10,318 nucleotides of DNA from Gemmatimonadota bacterium. GTDB lineage: Bacteria > Gemmatimonadota > Gemmatimonadetes > Longimicrobiales > Longimicrobiaceae. Under the pieces are notes generated by a model that saw nothing but the letters and a program-made list of their open reading frames with translations, had not been told where the DNA came from and did no database searches. Location: the NCBI GenBank assembly GCA_019240375.1, contig JAFAYN010000623.1:1-10318 (forward strand), in the 5' to 3' direction. The translations under genes were made by a program, and so were the position numbers. Shown here piece by piece: positions 1 to 5,951 of the stretch. Position 1 is the stretch's first letter. Every line of letters starts with the position of its first letter.

Positions 1-82
1 CCCGGAGTGAGCCTCACCGAAACAGCCCGGTGAGTCTCCCTCCGTAAATCATGCGGGAACGGCGGGGAACGGCGAAACAACG

Positions 83-115
83 AAGGGTGGGCATCCGCGT
101 GGATGCCCACCCTTT
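83..115. terminator. Perfect 14-bp hairpin, probable bidirectional terminator
   Basis: AAGGGTGGGCATCC (83-96) pairs perfectly with GGATGCCCACCCTT (101-114) around a GCGT tetraloop. The right arm ends in TTT, and the left flank on the other strand is also T-rich (TTCGTTGTTTCG). The hairpin lies just after a frame that stops at 31-33 and well before the next start at 353, so it most likely ends transcription of an upstream gene outside the window. Confidence 0.7.
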
Positions 116-126
116 GCATTGGGGCC

Positions 127-178
127 AGCCGTGCAGCCTTCCCCCGGACCTGGGGGATCGAGGGGCTGCCGTGCGGCT
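127..178. other. Long imperfect hairpin of unknown role
   Basis: Nested complementary segments: AGCCG (127-131) with CGGCT (174-178), GCAGCC (133-138) with GGCTGC (164-169), and CCCCC (141-145) with GGGGG (152-156). Together they could fold into one extended stem with internal loops. It lies between the terminator-like hairpin and the promoter-like sequence of the nuclease gene. It could be a second terminator, a small structured RNA, or chance pairing in GC-rich DNA. No T-run follows it. Confidence 0.3.
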
Positions 179-245
179 CTCGGGCCGCCGGATGGGGGCG
201 TGTTGAGCCGACGGTCGCGCGAACCCAACCATCCCTCTGTACAGC

Positions 246-273
246 TTGCTTCGCGACAAATAGTGGGTACATT
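246..273 (+). promoter_or_regulatory. Weak promoter-like sequence for the nuclease operon
   Basis: TTGCTT (246-251) and TACATT (268-273) are separated by 16 bp in the least GC-rich part of the leader. They match 3/6 and 4/6 of the sigma70 consensus. Transcription would start near 280 and give a leader of about 70 nt. The match is poor and other starts are possible. Confidence 0.25.
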
Positions 274-335
274 GCCTTTGTCGCATGCAGGTCCCCCGCG
301 ACAGCTTCCCCGGCGTCTCCCTGTCCATTCACACC

Positions 336-346
336 AGGAAAGGGGG
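336..346 (+). promoter_or_regulatory. Ribosome binding site of the nuclease gene
   Basis: AGGAAAGGGGG ends six bases before the ATG at 353. An in-frame TAG at 347-349 lies between it and the start, which rules out any longer N-terminus and fixes this start codon. Confidence 0.75.
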
Positions 347-352
347 TAGTTC

Positions 353-2902
353 ATGCTCACGGCTCTCCTCTCTCTAGCCCTCGCCGCGGGGCCGCCCCGG
401 CCGCCCGCCGCCATTCCGGTCGACTCCGCCCAGGAGTGGTCGGTCACCGTGGCCGCGTGGAACGTCCTCAACTTCGGCAACCGCAAGGCGGGGCTGCCGC
501 CTTACGCGCCCCTCAACACCAACCTGCTCGACCGCTACGCCAGCATCATGAGCCAGTACGACATCGTGTTCGTGGAGGAGCTGCTGGACACGGGCGGGCC
601 GCTGACCCAGGGGGTGGCGCAGCGCCCCGCCATGGCCAACTACAACTGCACCCAGGTGTCTCTCCCCTCCGGACGCGCGGGGCGCCAGGAACGCTACGGG
701 ATCTGCTATGCCCCCGCGCGCATCGTGCTGAATGGGCTCTACGACTACATGGGCCGGCAGGTGACGGCGGTGAACGGGACGCAGCAGACCGCCCAGAACG
801 TGTGGATGCGGCCGCCGTACCGGGCGACCTTCACCTACACCAAGCCGGACGGCAACCCCTTCCAGTTCAGCGTGTACGTGAGCCACACCAAGCCGGCCTA
901 CAGCGCGGGAGCGAGACCGCCCGGGACGCCGGCCAACGCGCCGCAGAACAGCTCCGTGCACTACGAGCTGACCTCGCTGCTGCAGAACAGGCTGCAGGAC
1001 GCCCGCTCCATGTTCGTGGGAGACCTGAACGCCGACTGCGCCTCGTACCCCCAGGCGTACCGGGGGCAGGACTTCCCCGCTCCGTGGACCTGGTACGTCA
1101 ACTACGGCGAAAAGACCAACACCGCTCCGCTCTCCAGCTGCGCCTACGACCGCATCATCCTGAACGACTCGCTCCGGACCTTCTACAAGGCGCACGGGAT
1201 CTACACTCAGGGGATCAACACCCGGCTCGACGGAAAGCAGGTCTCCGACCACTACCTGGTCTGGGTCCGCCTGGGAGGGAGCGTCGCGAAGCGGAAGCAG
1301 CTCGTCGCCTCCACCTCGGTCCCGGTGACCACCGCGCAGCGGGACTTCCTGGGGCAGCCCAACCCGAAGCGGATCCGCATCAACGGCACCAACCTCGACG
1401 CGAAGCCCGCGATCGCCTCCGGACAGCTCTTCATCATCCCCTACCTCCAGACGGCGTACTACTCCGGCAACCAGACGTACCCGCTCGCCGACGTGCGCGG
1501 GGCGCCCACGTCCGTCACGGTGGGGAGCGACGGGCGCTTCACCGCGGACGTCACCTGGGACGCCCCGGTCAAGGGGCTCTACACCCTGGTGCTGGACGTG
1601 AACCGGGACGGCAAGTACAACAAGAACGACGGCGACTTCGTCAACTACGACAACCAGATCGACCTCATCGTGGTGGACAGCCGGGCGGGACACAACGACG
1701 TGGTGACGCTGGGGGACAACGGCCAATCGCGGGAGCTGTTCAACGAGGACGTCGCGCTGAACGTCTACGGCCTGGCGAGGAACGTCCCGGTGAACGACAG
1801 CGTGGACGCGTACGTGGTGAGCGCCAAGCTGCTCCCCCCGGGGTTCTCCTGGCTCAACCCGCCCGCCGGCTTCGCCCTGGCGAGCGTTTCGGTGCCGGTG
1901 AACCGGCCGCACGGGCCGATCCTGGTCTCGCAGCTCACCCCCGCGGACATGCGCCGCCGGCTGCGGACCTCGCCCGAGGGGACCCTCTTCGCCAGCGCCT
2001 GGGAGCGGCCGTACGAGCTGATGAACACCCCCGTCTACACCACGGTGCCCCCGGTCCCGGACTACAAGCCCGAGTACGCGGTGGACGACAGCACCCTGCG
2101 GGACCCGTGCGAGGACGCCTGGAAGAGCACGGACCTCAACTTCCAGCAGGTCTGCAACGTCGGCAACCTGTTCAGCGACTACTACGGCAACTCCTTCAAC
2201 GTGGTGCTGGACGTGAACCGCAACGGCGTCTTCGACGGCGGCGACAAGGTGGACGTCCACGACATCGGCGACATGACGACCTTCTTCAGCAACCCCGCCA
2301 ACACGGTGCTGGACCAGCGCGCCAACGGCAACCCCGCGGTGGGCGAGTACAAGGAGTACCTGGACGCGAAGCTGAACCTTTCCACGCCGCTCCCGGACAA
2401 CAACACCTACGACACCGCGACGAGCCGGGCATCCACCGGGTACATGTGCACACCGGGGGTCGCGCGGACGCGCTTCCCGCTGATCCAGCAGGGCGCGCAG
2501 GTGGGCTTCAAGATGCTCAACCAGGCCGACTACCTGTCCCAGAAGAGCCTGGGAAGCCAGATCTACAGCTACGCCCAGGTGGACATGTCCGGCAACACCG
2601 TCAGCAACTCCACCGGCGCCTGCGTGGCGAGCGGGAGCGTGTCCATCGAGGGGCTGACGGTCCAGTCCGGCGCCCGGGCGGTGGTCATCGCCGACCAGCA
2701 GAAGATCCAGGGGAACGTCACCATGGACAAGAACAGCACCGCCTGTCTGGTGGCGGGGCAGGCCCTGGGCTTCGCCTCCGGCACCGCGATCATCGCCGTC
2801 GCCGACCCGGAGCCGGTCAGCAAGGTCGCGTTCGCCGTCTTCGCCGGGGCGCAGGCGCTGATCGGAGGGGCGGCGAGCGTGGCGTGCGCGCTGACCCAGT
2901 GA
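353..2902 (+). CDS. Secreted DNase I-like endonuclease with long calcium-binding C-terminal extension
   Basis: An 849-residue protein, probably a secreted Mg/Ca-dependent DNA-cleaving enzyme. A hydrophobic N-terminus (residues 3-13, no basic n-region) suggests Sec export. Residues ~30-305 form an endonuclease/exonuclease/phosphatase domain closest to DNase I. By motif matching: N37 in AWNVLNF, E76 in YDIVFVEEL, E113 in QERY, H178 in VSHTKP, D224 and N226 in GDLNADC, D266 in CAYDRI, and D299/H300 in SDHY. C229 and C263 match the DNase I disulfide. DNase I itself is about 260 residues, so more than 540 residues are extra. These include EF-hand-like loops at 415-426 and 620-631, a beta-solenoid-like stretch (~755-797) and two hydrophobic C-terminal segments (798-817, 825-847). 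A 251-residue secreted protein follows 57 bp later. Family assignment is firm; substrate and role of the extension are inferred. Other members of the superfamily, such as phosphodiesterases, are less likely given NADC/CAYDR. Confidence 0.85.
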   Translation: MLTALLSLALAAGPPRPPAAIPVDSAQEWSVTVAAWNVLNFGNRKAGLPPYAPLNTNLLDRYASIMSQYDIVFVEELLDTGGPLTQGVAQRPAMANYNCTQVSLPSGRAGRQERYGICYAPARIVLNGLYDYMGRQVTAVNGTQQTAQNVWMRPPYRATFTYTKPDGNPFQFSVYVSHTKPAYSAGARPPGTPANAPQNSSVHYELTSLLQNRLQDARSMFVGDLNADCASYPQAYRGQDFPAPWTWYVNYGEKTNTAPLSSCAYDRIILNDSLRTFYKAHGIYTQGINTRLDGKQVSDHYLVWVRLGGSVAKRKQLVASTSVPVTTAQRDFLGQPNPKRIRINGTNLDAKPAIASGQLFIIPYLQTAYYSGNQTYPLADVRGAPTSVTVGSDGRFTADVTWDAPVKGLYTLVLDVNRDGKYNKNDGDFVNYDNQIDLIVVDSRAGHNDVVTLGDNGQSRELFNEDVALNVYGLARNVPVNDSVDAYVVSAKLLPPGFSWLNPPAGFALASVSVPVNRPHGPILVSQLTPADMRRRLRTSPEGTLFASAWERPYELMNTPVYTTVPPVPDYKPEYAVDDSTLRDPCEDAWKSTDLNFQQVCNVGNLFSDYYGNSFNVVLDVNRNGVFDGGDKVDVHDIGDMTTFFSNPANTVLDQRANGNPAVGEYKEYLDAKLNLSTPLPDNNTYDTATSRASTGYMCTPGVARTRFPLIQQGAQVGFKMLNQADYLSQKSLGSQIYSYAQVDMSGNTVSNSTGACVASGSVSIEGLTVQSGARAVVIADQQKIQGNVTMDKNSTACLVAGQALGFASGTAIIAVADPEPVSKVAFAVFAGAQALIGGAASVACALTQ

Positions 2903-2946
2903 CATGGCACCGTGGCTTCCCGCAACGACTCACGAACCCACCGACT

Positions 2947-2957
2947 GGAGAAGAGAG
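2947..2957 (+). promoter_or_regulatory. Ribosome binding site deciding the start of the stalk protein
   Basis: GGAGAAGAGAG lies two bases before the ATG at 2960, with its GGAG core nine bases upstream. It supports 2960 over the in-frame upstream ATG at 2912, which has no Shine-Dalgarno sequence and would put a charged segment in front of a good signal peptide. Confidence 0.75.
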
Positions 2958-2959
2958 AC

Positions 2960-3715
2960 ATGCGCAATCGCTACTTCGGCGCGCTCGCCGCGGCATTCCT
3001 GCTGGCGGCCCCGGCCCTCGCCGCCCAGACCCCCGACAGTACGCTCATCGGGGTGAGCGTAGACAACCGTGGCAACGTGGGGATGGGGACGCTCGTCCCC
3101 ACCAAGAAGCTCGACGTGCGAGGAGACGCCTTCCTTTCCGGGGTGCTGAGCGGCAGCAACTGGATCGGCGGCGGCGCGGCGTCGATCAAGGGCTACACCA
3201 CGGGCAGCGACGCGGGAGTCTTCGCCCTCAAGTACGACTCCCGCAACTTCGGGAACTCCCCGACCGCGATCCAGATCTGGAACGCCTCGACCGGTGTCTA
3301 CAAGACCTTCATCATCGACCACCCGCTCGATCCGTCCAAGTACCTGGTCCACGCCACGCTGGAGGGGCCGGAGGGGAGCGTCTTCTACCGGGGCACCGCG
3401 CGGCTGAAGGACGGGCGCGCCGAGGTTGTCCTCCCCTCGTACTTCGAGGCGCTCACCCACACCGAGGGGCGGACGATCCTCCTGACCAACATCGACGGCT
3501 TCGACCGCCTGGCCGTCCGGACGGAGGGAGGAGCCAAGATCGTGGGGGGGCGGTTCGTGGTGGTCTCCGAGAACCCGCACTCCGACCAGGAGTTCGACTG
3601 GGAGGTCAAGGCGGTGCGCAAGGACCTCCCGCCGCTGGAGGTGGAGCCGGACCGCGCGAAGCTGGACGTGTCCGGCTTCGGGCCCTACCGCATCGGCACC
3701 CCGCGGCACCCGTAG
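2960..3715 (+). CDS. Secreted stalk-like protein with 'HPLDP..YLVH..LEGPE' beta domain
   Basis: A 251-residue exported protein with no assignable enzyme activity. Residues 1-22 are a textbook signal peptide (basic RNR, hydrophobic core, ALA-A|Q cleavage). Residues ~38-56, NVGMGTLVPTKKLDVRG, match the 'GIGTxxPtxKLdV' repeat of phage tail-fibre and bacterial surface stalk proteins, often found before chaperone-type (S74-like) ends. Residues ~119-222 contain IDHPLDPSKYLVHATLEGPE, VFYRGTA, VVLPSYFEAL, and a closing FDWEVKAVRKD. This pattern recurs in large surface or secreted proteins, where it follows the stalk. I see no Ser-Lys dyad that would prove autoproteolysis. It lies 57 bp after the DNase I-like gene on the same strand with its own ribosome binding site, so the two are probably co-transcribed. 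A surface-attached or trimeric partner of the nuclease is a guess. The alternative start at 2912 is less likely. Confidence 0.7.
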   Translation: MRNRYFGALAAAFLLAAPALAAQTPDSTLIGVSVDNRGNVGMGTLVPTKKLDVRGDAFLSGVLSGSNWIGGGAASIKGYTTGSDAGVFALKYDSRNFGNSPTAIQIWNASTGVYKTFIIDHPLDPSKYLVHATLEGPEGSVFYRGTARLKDGRAEVVLPSYFEALTHTEGRTILLTNIDGFDRLAVRTEGGAKIVGGRFVVVSENPHSDQEFDWEVKAVRKDLPPLEVEPDRAKLDVSGFGPYRIGTPRHP

Positions 3716-3734
3716 CCGCACCCCGGTGAGCACG

Positions 3735-3765
3735 AAGGCCCCTCCGCCGCCGGCGGAGGGGCCTT
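3735..3765. terminator. Bidirectional hairpin between convergent genes
   Basis: AAGGCCCCTCCGCC (3735-3748) pairs perfectly with GGCGGAGGGGCCTT (3752-3765) around a 3-nt loop. It starts 20 bp after the stop of the + strand operon and lies 27 bp beyond the trpD stop on the - strand. No long U-tract follows on either side, only the TT of the stem and a TTCT. The symmetric stem and convergent position make a shared terminator likely. Confidence 0.75.
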
Positions 3766-3792
3766 CTGCCCGGGGACCTGCCCGCCCCGCTC

Positions 3793-4851
3793 CTACACCG
3801 CCCGCGACGCCTCCCGCAGCGCCCGCAGCTTCTCCCACCCCGCCCCGCTCTCCAGCGCCTTTCCCGCCTGCGCGACTCCGTCCTTCAGCGACTCCGCCTC
3901 GCCCGCGACGTAGATGGCGGCACCGGCGTTGAGCACCACGGCGGCGCGGGCGGCGCCCTGCAGCTCTCCGCGCAGCACCCGCACGATGGTCTTGGCGTTC
4001 TCCTCTGGCTCCTGGCCGCCCAATCCCTCGGTGCCGGGGATCTCCCACCCCAGGTCCTCGCCCGGGTCGATGGTGCCGCGGGTCAGCGCTCCATCGCGCA
4101 GCTCGATCACCTGGGTTCGCCCGATGGGGCTCAGCTCGTCCATCCCCGGCTCGCCGTGCACCACCAGGGCGCGGTCGTGCCCTAGGGCCTGGAGGCCGCC
4201 CGCGATCAGCTCCAGCAGCGCGGGGTCGGAAACGCCGACCACCTGGCGGCGGGCCAGGGCGGGGTTGGTGAGGGGGCCGAGCACGTTCATCAGGGTGGGG
4301 ATCCCCAGCTCGCGCCGCACAGGACCCACGTGGCGCATGGCCGGGTGGTGCAGCGGCGCGAACATGAAGACGATCCCCGTCTGCTCCAGGACGCGGGCTT
4401 CCTGCTCGGGCGTCAGGTCCAGGCGCACGCCCAGCGCCTCCAGCACGTCCGCGCTCCCGCAGCGCGAGCTGAAGCTGCGGTTCCCGTGCTTGGCGATCCG
4501 TACCCCCGCCCCCGCCGCCAGCAGCGCCGCCGCGGTGGAGATGTTGAAGGTGGTGACCGCCCCGCCGCCCGTGCCGCAGGTGTCCACCAGCCCCTCCGTG
4601 GACCCCACCGGGACCGCGACCATGGCGCGGCGCAGCGCCCGCACCCCGCCGGCCACCTCGTCGGGGACGGCGCCGCGCACCCGGATCGCCACCAGCAGGG
4701 CGGCCATCTGCACCGGCGTAGCGCGCCCCTCCATCACCTCGCCGAAGGCGTGCTCCGCCTCGGCCATGCTGAGCGGGCGCAGCGTCGCCGCCCTGATCAG
4801 GTCGCCGAGCGAGACGTCGCTCGCCTCGCCGGAAAGGAGACCGTCGTTCAT
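3793..4851 (-). CDS. trpD: Anthranilate phosphoribosyltransferase
   Basis: A 352-residue cytoplasmic enzyme of tryptophan synthesis. It joins anthranilate to PRPP, releasing pyrophosphate to give phosphoribosyl-anthranilate. An N-terminal helical domain (~14-80, ATPVQMAALLVAIRVRG) precedes the PRPP-binding loop DTCGTGGG (90-97). KHGNR (121-125), GSADVLEALG (132-141), PLTNP (193-197) and the metal-binding pair in MDELS (D238, E239) follow. Family length is about 330-350, so the gene is complete. The loop is odd: most members read CGTGGD, and here the Asp position is Gly97. The ATG at 4851 is kept because it supplies the first helix, though no Shine-Dalgarno sequence precedes it; its start overlaps the stop of a 10-codon leader frame. 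No other trp gene is nearby. It is transcribed divergently from truA behind a good promoter and converges on the stalk-protein gene. Confidence 0.95.
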   Translation of the reverse strand: MNDGLLSGEASDVSLGDLIRAATLRPLSMAEAEHAFGEVMEGRATPVQMAALLVAIRVRGAVPDEVAGGVRALRRAMVAVPVGSTEGLVDTCGTGGGAVTTFNISTAAALLAAGAGVRIAKHGNRSFSSRCGSADVLEALGVRLDLTPEQEARVLEQTGIVFMFAPLHHPAMRHVGPVRRELGIPTLMNVLGPLTNPALARRQVVGVSDPALLELIAGGLQALGHDRALVVHGEPGMDELSPIGRTQVIELRDGALTRGTIDPGEDLGWEIPGTEGLGGQEPEENAKTIVRVLRGELQGAARAAVVLNAGAAIYVAGEAESLKDGVAQAGKALESGAGWEKLRALREASRAV

Positions 4852-4880
4852 GGGTGGGTCGGGTCGGAGGAGGTGCGCAT
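4848..4880 (-). other. Ten-codon leader reading frame overlapping the trpD start
   Basis: On the - strand, ATG at 4880-4878 opens MRTSSDPTHP and stops at TGA 4850-4848. That stop overlaps the trpD ATG (4851-4849) as ATGA. trpD itself has no visible ribosome binding site, so translation of this frame could deliver ribosomes to trpD. The frame has no Trp codons and no Shine-Dalgarno sequence of its own, which argues against classical attenuation and leaves chance as a real alternative. Confidence 0.3.
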
Positions 4881-4929
4881 CGGAAGGCGGAACCGGGGGT
4901 CGAAGTCGGTGCCGGGAAACGGAATGCGG

Positions 4930-4958
4930 ATCTTACCCACGCGCCCCCGCACTGTCAA
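4930..4958 (-). promoter_or_regulatory. Sigma70-type promoter of trpD
   Basis: Reading the - strand, TTGACA (4958-4953) is a perfect -35 box. After exactly 17 bp comes TAAGAT (4935-4930), a 4/6 match to the -10 consensus. Transcription would start near 4923 and give a leader of about 72 nt. The -35 boxes of this promoter and the truA promoter are 30 bp apart and point away from each other. Confidence 0.7.
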
Positions 4959-4988
4959 TCGTGGAGCGGGTTTCCGGCGCCCGTGCGC

Positions 4989-5016
4989 TTGACTTCGCCC
5001 CCCCCGCCTGTAGCTT
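4989..5016 (+). promoter_or_regulatory. Promoter of truA placed for a leaderless transcript
   Basis: TTGACT (4989-4994) and TAGCTT (5011-5016) are 16 bp apart. The -10 box is a poor match to TATAAT but keeps TA....T. It ends seven bases before the GTG at 5024, so the predicted transcription start falls on or next to the start codon. No Shine-Dalgarno sequence exists in this gap, which fits a leaderless mRNA. Confidence 0.55.
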
Positions 5017-5023
5017 GTCGCCC

Positions 5024-5791
5024 GTGAACACCACCGCCGAAACGCACCGCATCCGCTTCACCGTCCAGTACGACGGGCGCGCCTTCTTCGGGTGGCAGGT
5101 GCAGGCCACGGAGCGCACCGTCCAGGGGGAGCTGGAGCGAGTCCTGTCGCGCCTGTTCGACCGCCCCGCGCAGGTGATCGGCTCCGGGCGCACCGACCGG
5201 GGCGTCCACGCCACCGGCCAGGTAGCCGCGACCGACGCCCCACTCAAGTGGACACCGCACGCCCTCCGGCGCGCGATGAACGCCCTGCTGCCGGAAGGGA
5301 TCTGGATCGCCGACGCCGCCGAGGCCGCGCCGCGCTTCCACCCACGCTACGACGCCGTGGCGCGCTCGTACGTGTACCGCGTGGGGCTGGTGGAGGAGGC
5401 GAACTCGCCCTTCCAGGTGCGCTGGTGCTGGCCCCTGGTCCGCCCGCTCGACCGAGCCGCGATGGACCGCGCCACCGCCTGCATCATCGGCGACCACTCC
5501 TTCAAAGCCTTCGCCAAGGCGGGGCAGGAGGAGCGCGGCGACCGCTGCATCGTGACGGAAGCCCGCTGGGCCGAGTGGCACCCGACGGGAATCGAGTTCC
5601 ACGTCACCGCCAACCGCTTCCTGCACCACATGGTGCGCTACCTGGTTGGGACGCTGGTGGAGATCGGCCTCGGCGCGAGGCCCGAGGGCGACATGCAGGC
5701 CCTCCTGGCCGGGGCGGAAGGGATGGGAACGTCCCCGCCCGCTCCGCCGGAGGGCCTTTTCTTGCGGGCGGTGAAGTACCCGGGAGAGTAG
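5024..5791 (+). CDS. truA: tRNA pseudouridine(38-40) synthase TruA
   Basis: A 255-residue cytoplasmic enzyme that isomerises uridines 38-40 in the anticodon arm of many tRNAs to pseudouridine, usually as a homodimer. FTVQYDGRAFFGWQVQ (12-27) opens the fold. GSGRTDRGVHA (53-63) carries the catalytic Asp58. RFHPRYDAVARSYVYR (104-119) includes the conserved Tyr motif, and FLHHMVRYLVGTLVEIG forms the C-terminal core helix. The length is normal for the family. The GTG at 5024 is the only sensible start: it gives a family-like N-terminus (VNTTAETHRIRFTVQYDG), and the frame upstream is only the open antisense of trpD. The gene is divergent from trpD and probably monocistronic, since a 347-bp gap precedes purB. 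Confidence 0.95.
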   Translation: MNTTAETHRIRFTVQYDGRAFFGWQVQATERTVQGELERVLSRLFDRPAQVIGSGRTDRGVHATGQVAATDAPLKWTPHALRRAMNALLPEGIWIADAAEAAPRFHPRYDAVARSYVYRVGLVEEANSPFQVRWCWPLVRPLDRAAMDRATACIIGDHSFKAFAKAGQEERGDRCIVTEARWAEWHPTGIEFHVTANRFLHHMVRYLVGTLVEIGLGARPEGDMQALLAGAEGMGTSPPAPPEGLFLRAVKYPGE

Positions 5792-5798
5792 GGGACAG

Positions 5799-5822
5799 CA
5801 GGTTACAGGTGACAGGTTACAG
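5799..5822. repeat. Short direct repeat CAGGTTACAG
   Basis: CAGGTTACAG occurs at 5799-5808 and again at 5813-5822, separated by GTGA. It sits directly before the palindrome pair and just after the truA stop. It may be the edge of a dispersed repeat. Confidence 0.5.
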
Positions 5823-5836
5823 CCTGCGACTGCTGG

Positions 5837-5951
5837 CCCTCACCCCCCGGCCCCCTCTCCCAATTCTGGGGGAAGGCTGAACGACACGAAGAGCCCTGTG
5901 GTTGCAGTTCTCCCCTCCCCACCTGTGGGGGAGGGGCCGGGGGAGGGGGCG
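5837..5951. repeat. Inverted pair of GC-rich palindromes, REP-doublet-like
   Basis: Unit one (5837-5877) reads a C-rich arm containing CCCCCCGGCCCCC, then CTCTCCCA, a short loop and TGGGGGAAGG. Unit two (5910-5951) is nearly the same element in the opposite orientation: CTCCCCTCCCCAC, a CT loop, GTGGGGGAGGGG, CCGGGGG. Each unit can fold on itself, and the two C/G-rich arms can also pair with each other across about 65 nt. Two inverted palindromic units with a 32-bp spacer are the layout of REP doublets (REPINs, BIMEs). No transposase gene is present. Dispersal elsewhere in the genome is inferred. Confidence 0.6.

Larger units (their letters stand above)
1..352. other. Gene-free leader region before the secreted nuclease gene
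   Basis: No convincing gene lies here. One + strand frame reads ten sense codons from the window edge (ending LTETAR) and stops at 31-33. That could be the tail of an upstream gene served by the hairpin at 83-114, but ten codons cannot be identified. The rest holds that terminator-like hairpin, a second long imperfect hairpin (127-178), a weak promoter-like sequence (246-273) and the ribosome binding site of the next gene. The stretch 230-285 is visibly less GC-rich than its surroundings, as expected for a promoter region. Frames open on the opposite strand here show no recognisable protein features. Confidence 0.5.

Noticed and set aside
374..2905. An 843-codon - strand frame opposite the nuclease gene
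   Set aside because: Antisense shadow in GC-rich DNA, rich in Val/Arg/Gly/His with no recognisable domain.
103..3729. A 1208-codon + strand frame spanning both secreted-protein genes
   Set aside because: It is an alternate frame kept open by GC bias. Its translation is low-complexity and Arg/Pro/Gly-rich without motifs, while the overlapping frame has DNase I catalytic residues and signal peptides.
4848..4923. Tryptophan attenuator or T-box in the trpD leader
   Set aside because: There are no Trp codons in the leader frame, no terminator hairpin with a T-run and no T-box motif.
3914..5023. N-terminal extension of the truA frame across trpD
   Set aside because: These 370 codons are antisense to trpD, Ser/Arg/Pro-rich and motif-free. 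TruA begins normally at the GTG at 5024.
5837..5951. CRISPR array
   Set aside because: There are only two units, in inverted orientation and imperfectly matched, which is not the direct-repeat and spacer pattern of CRISPR.
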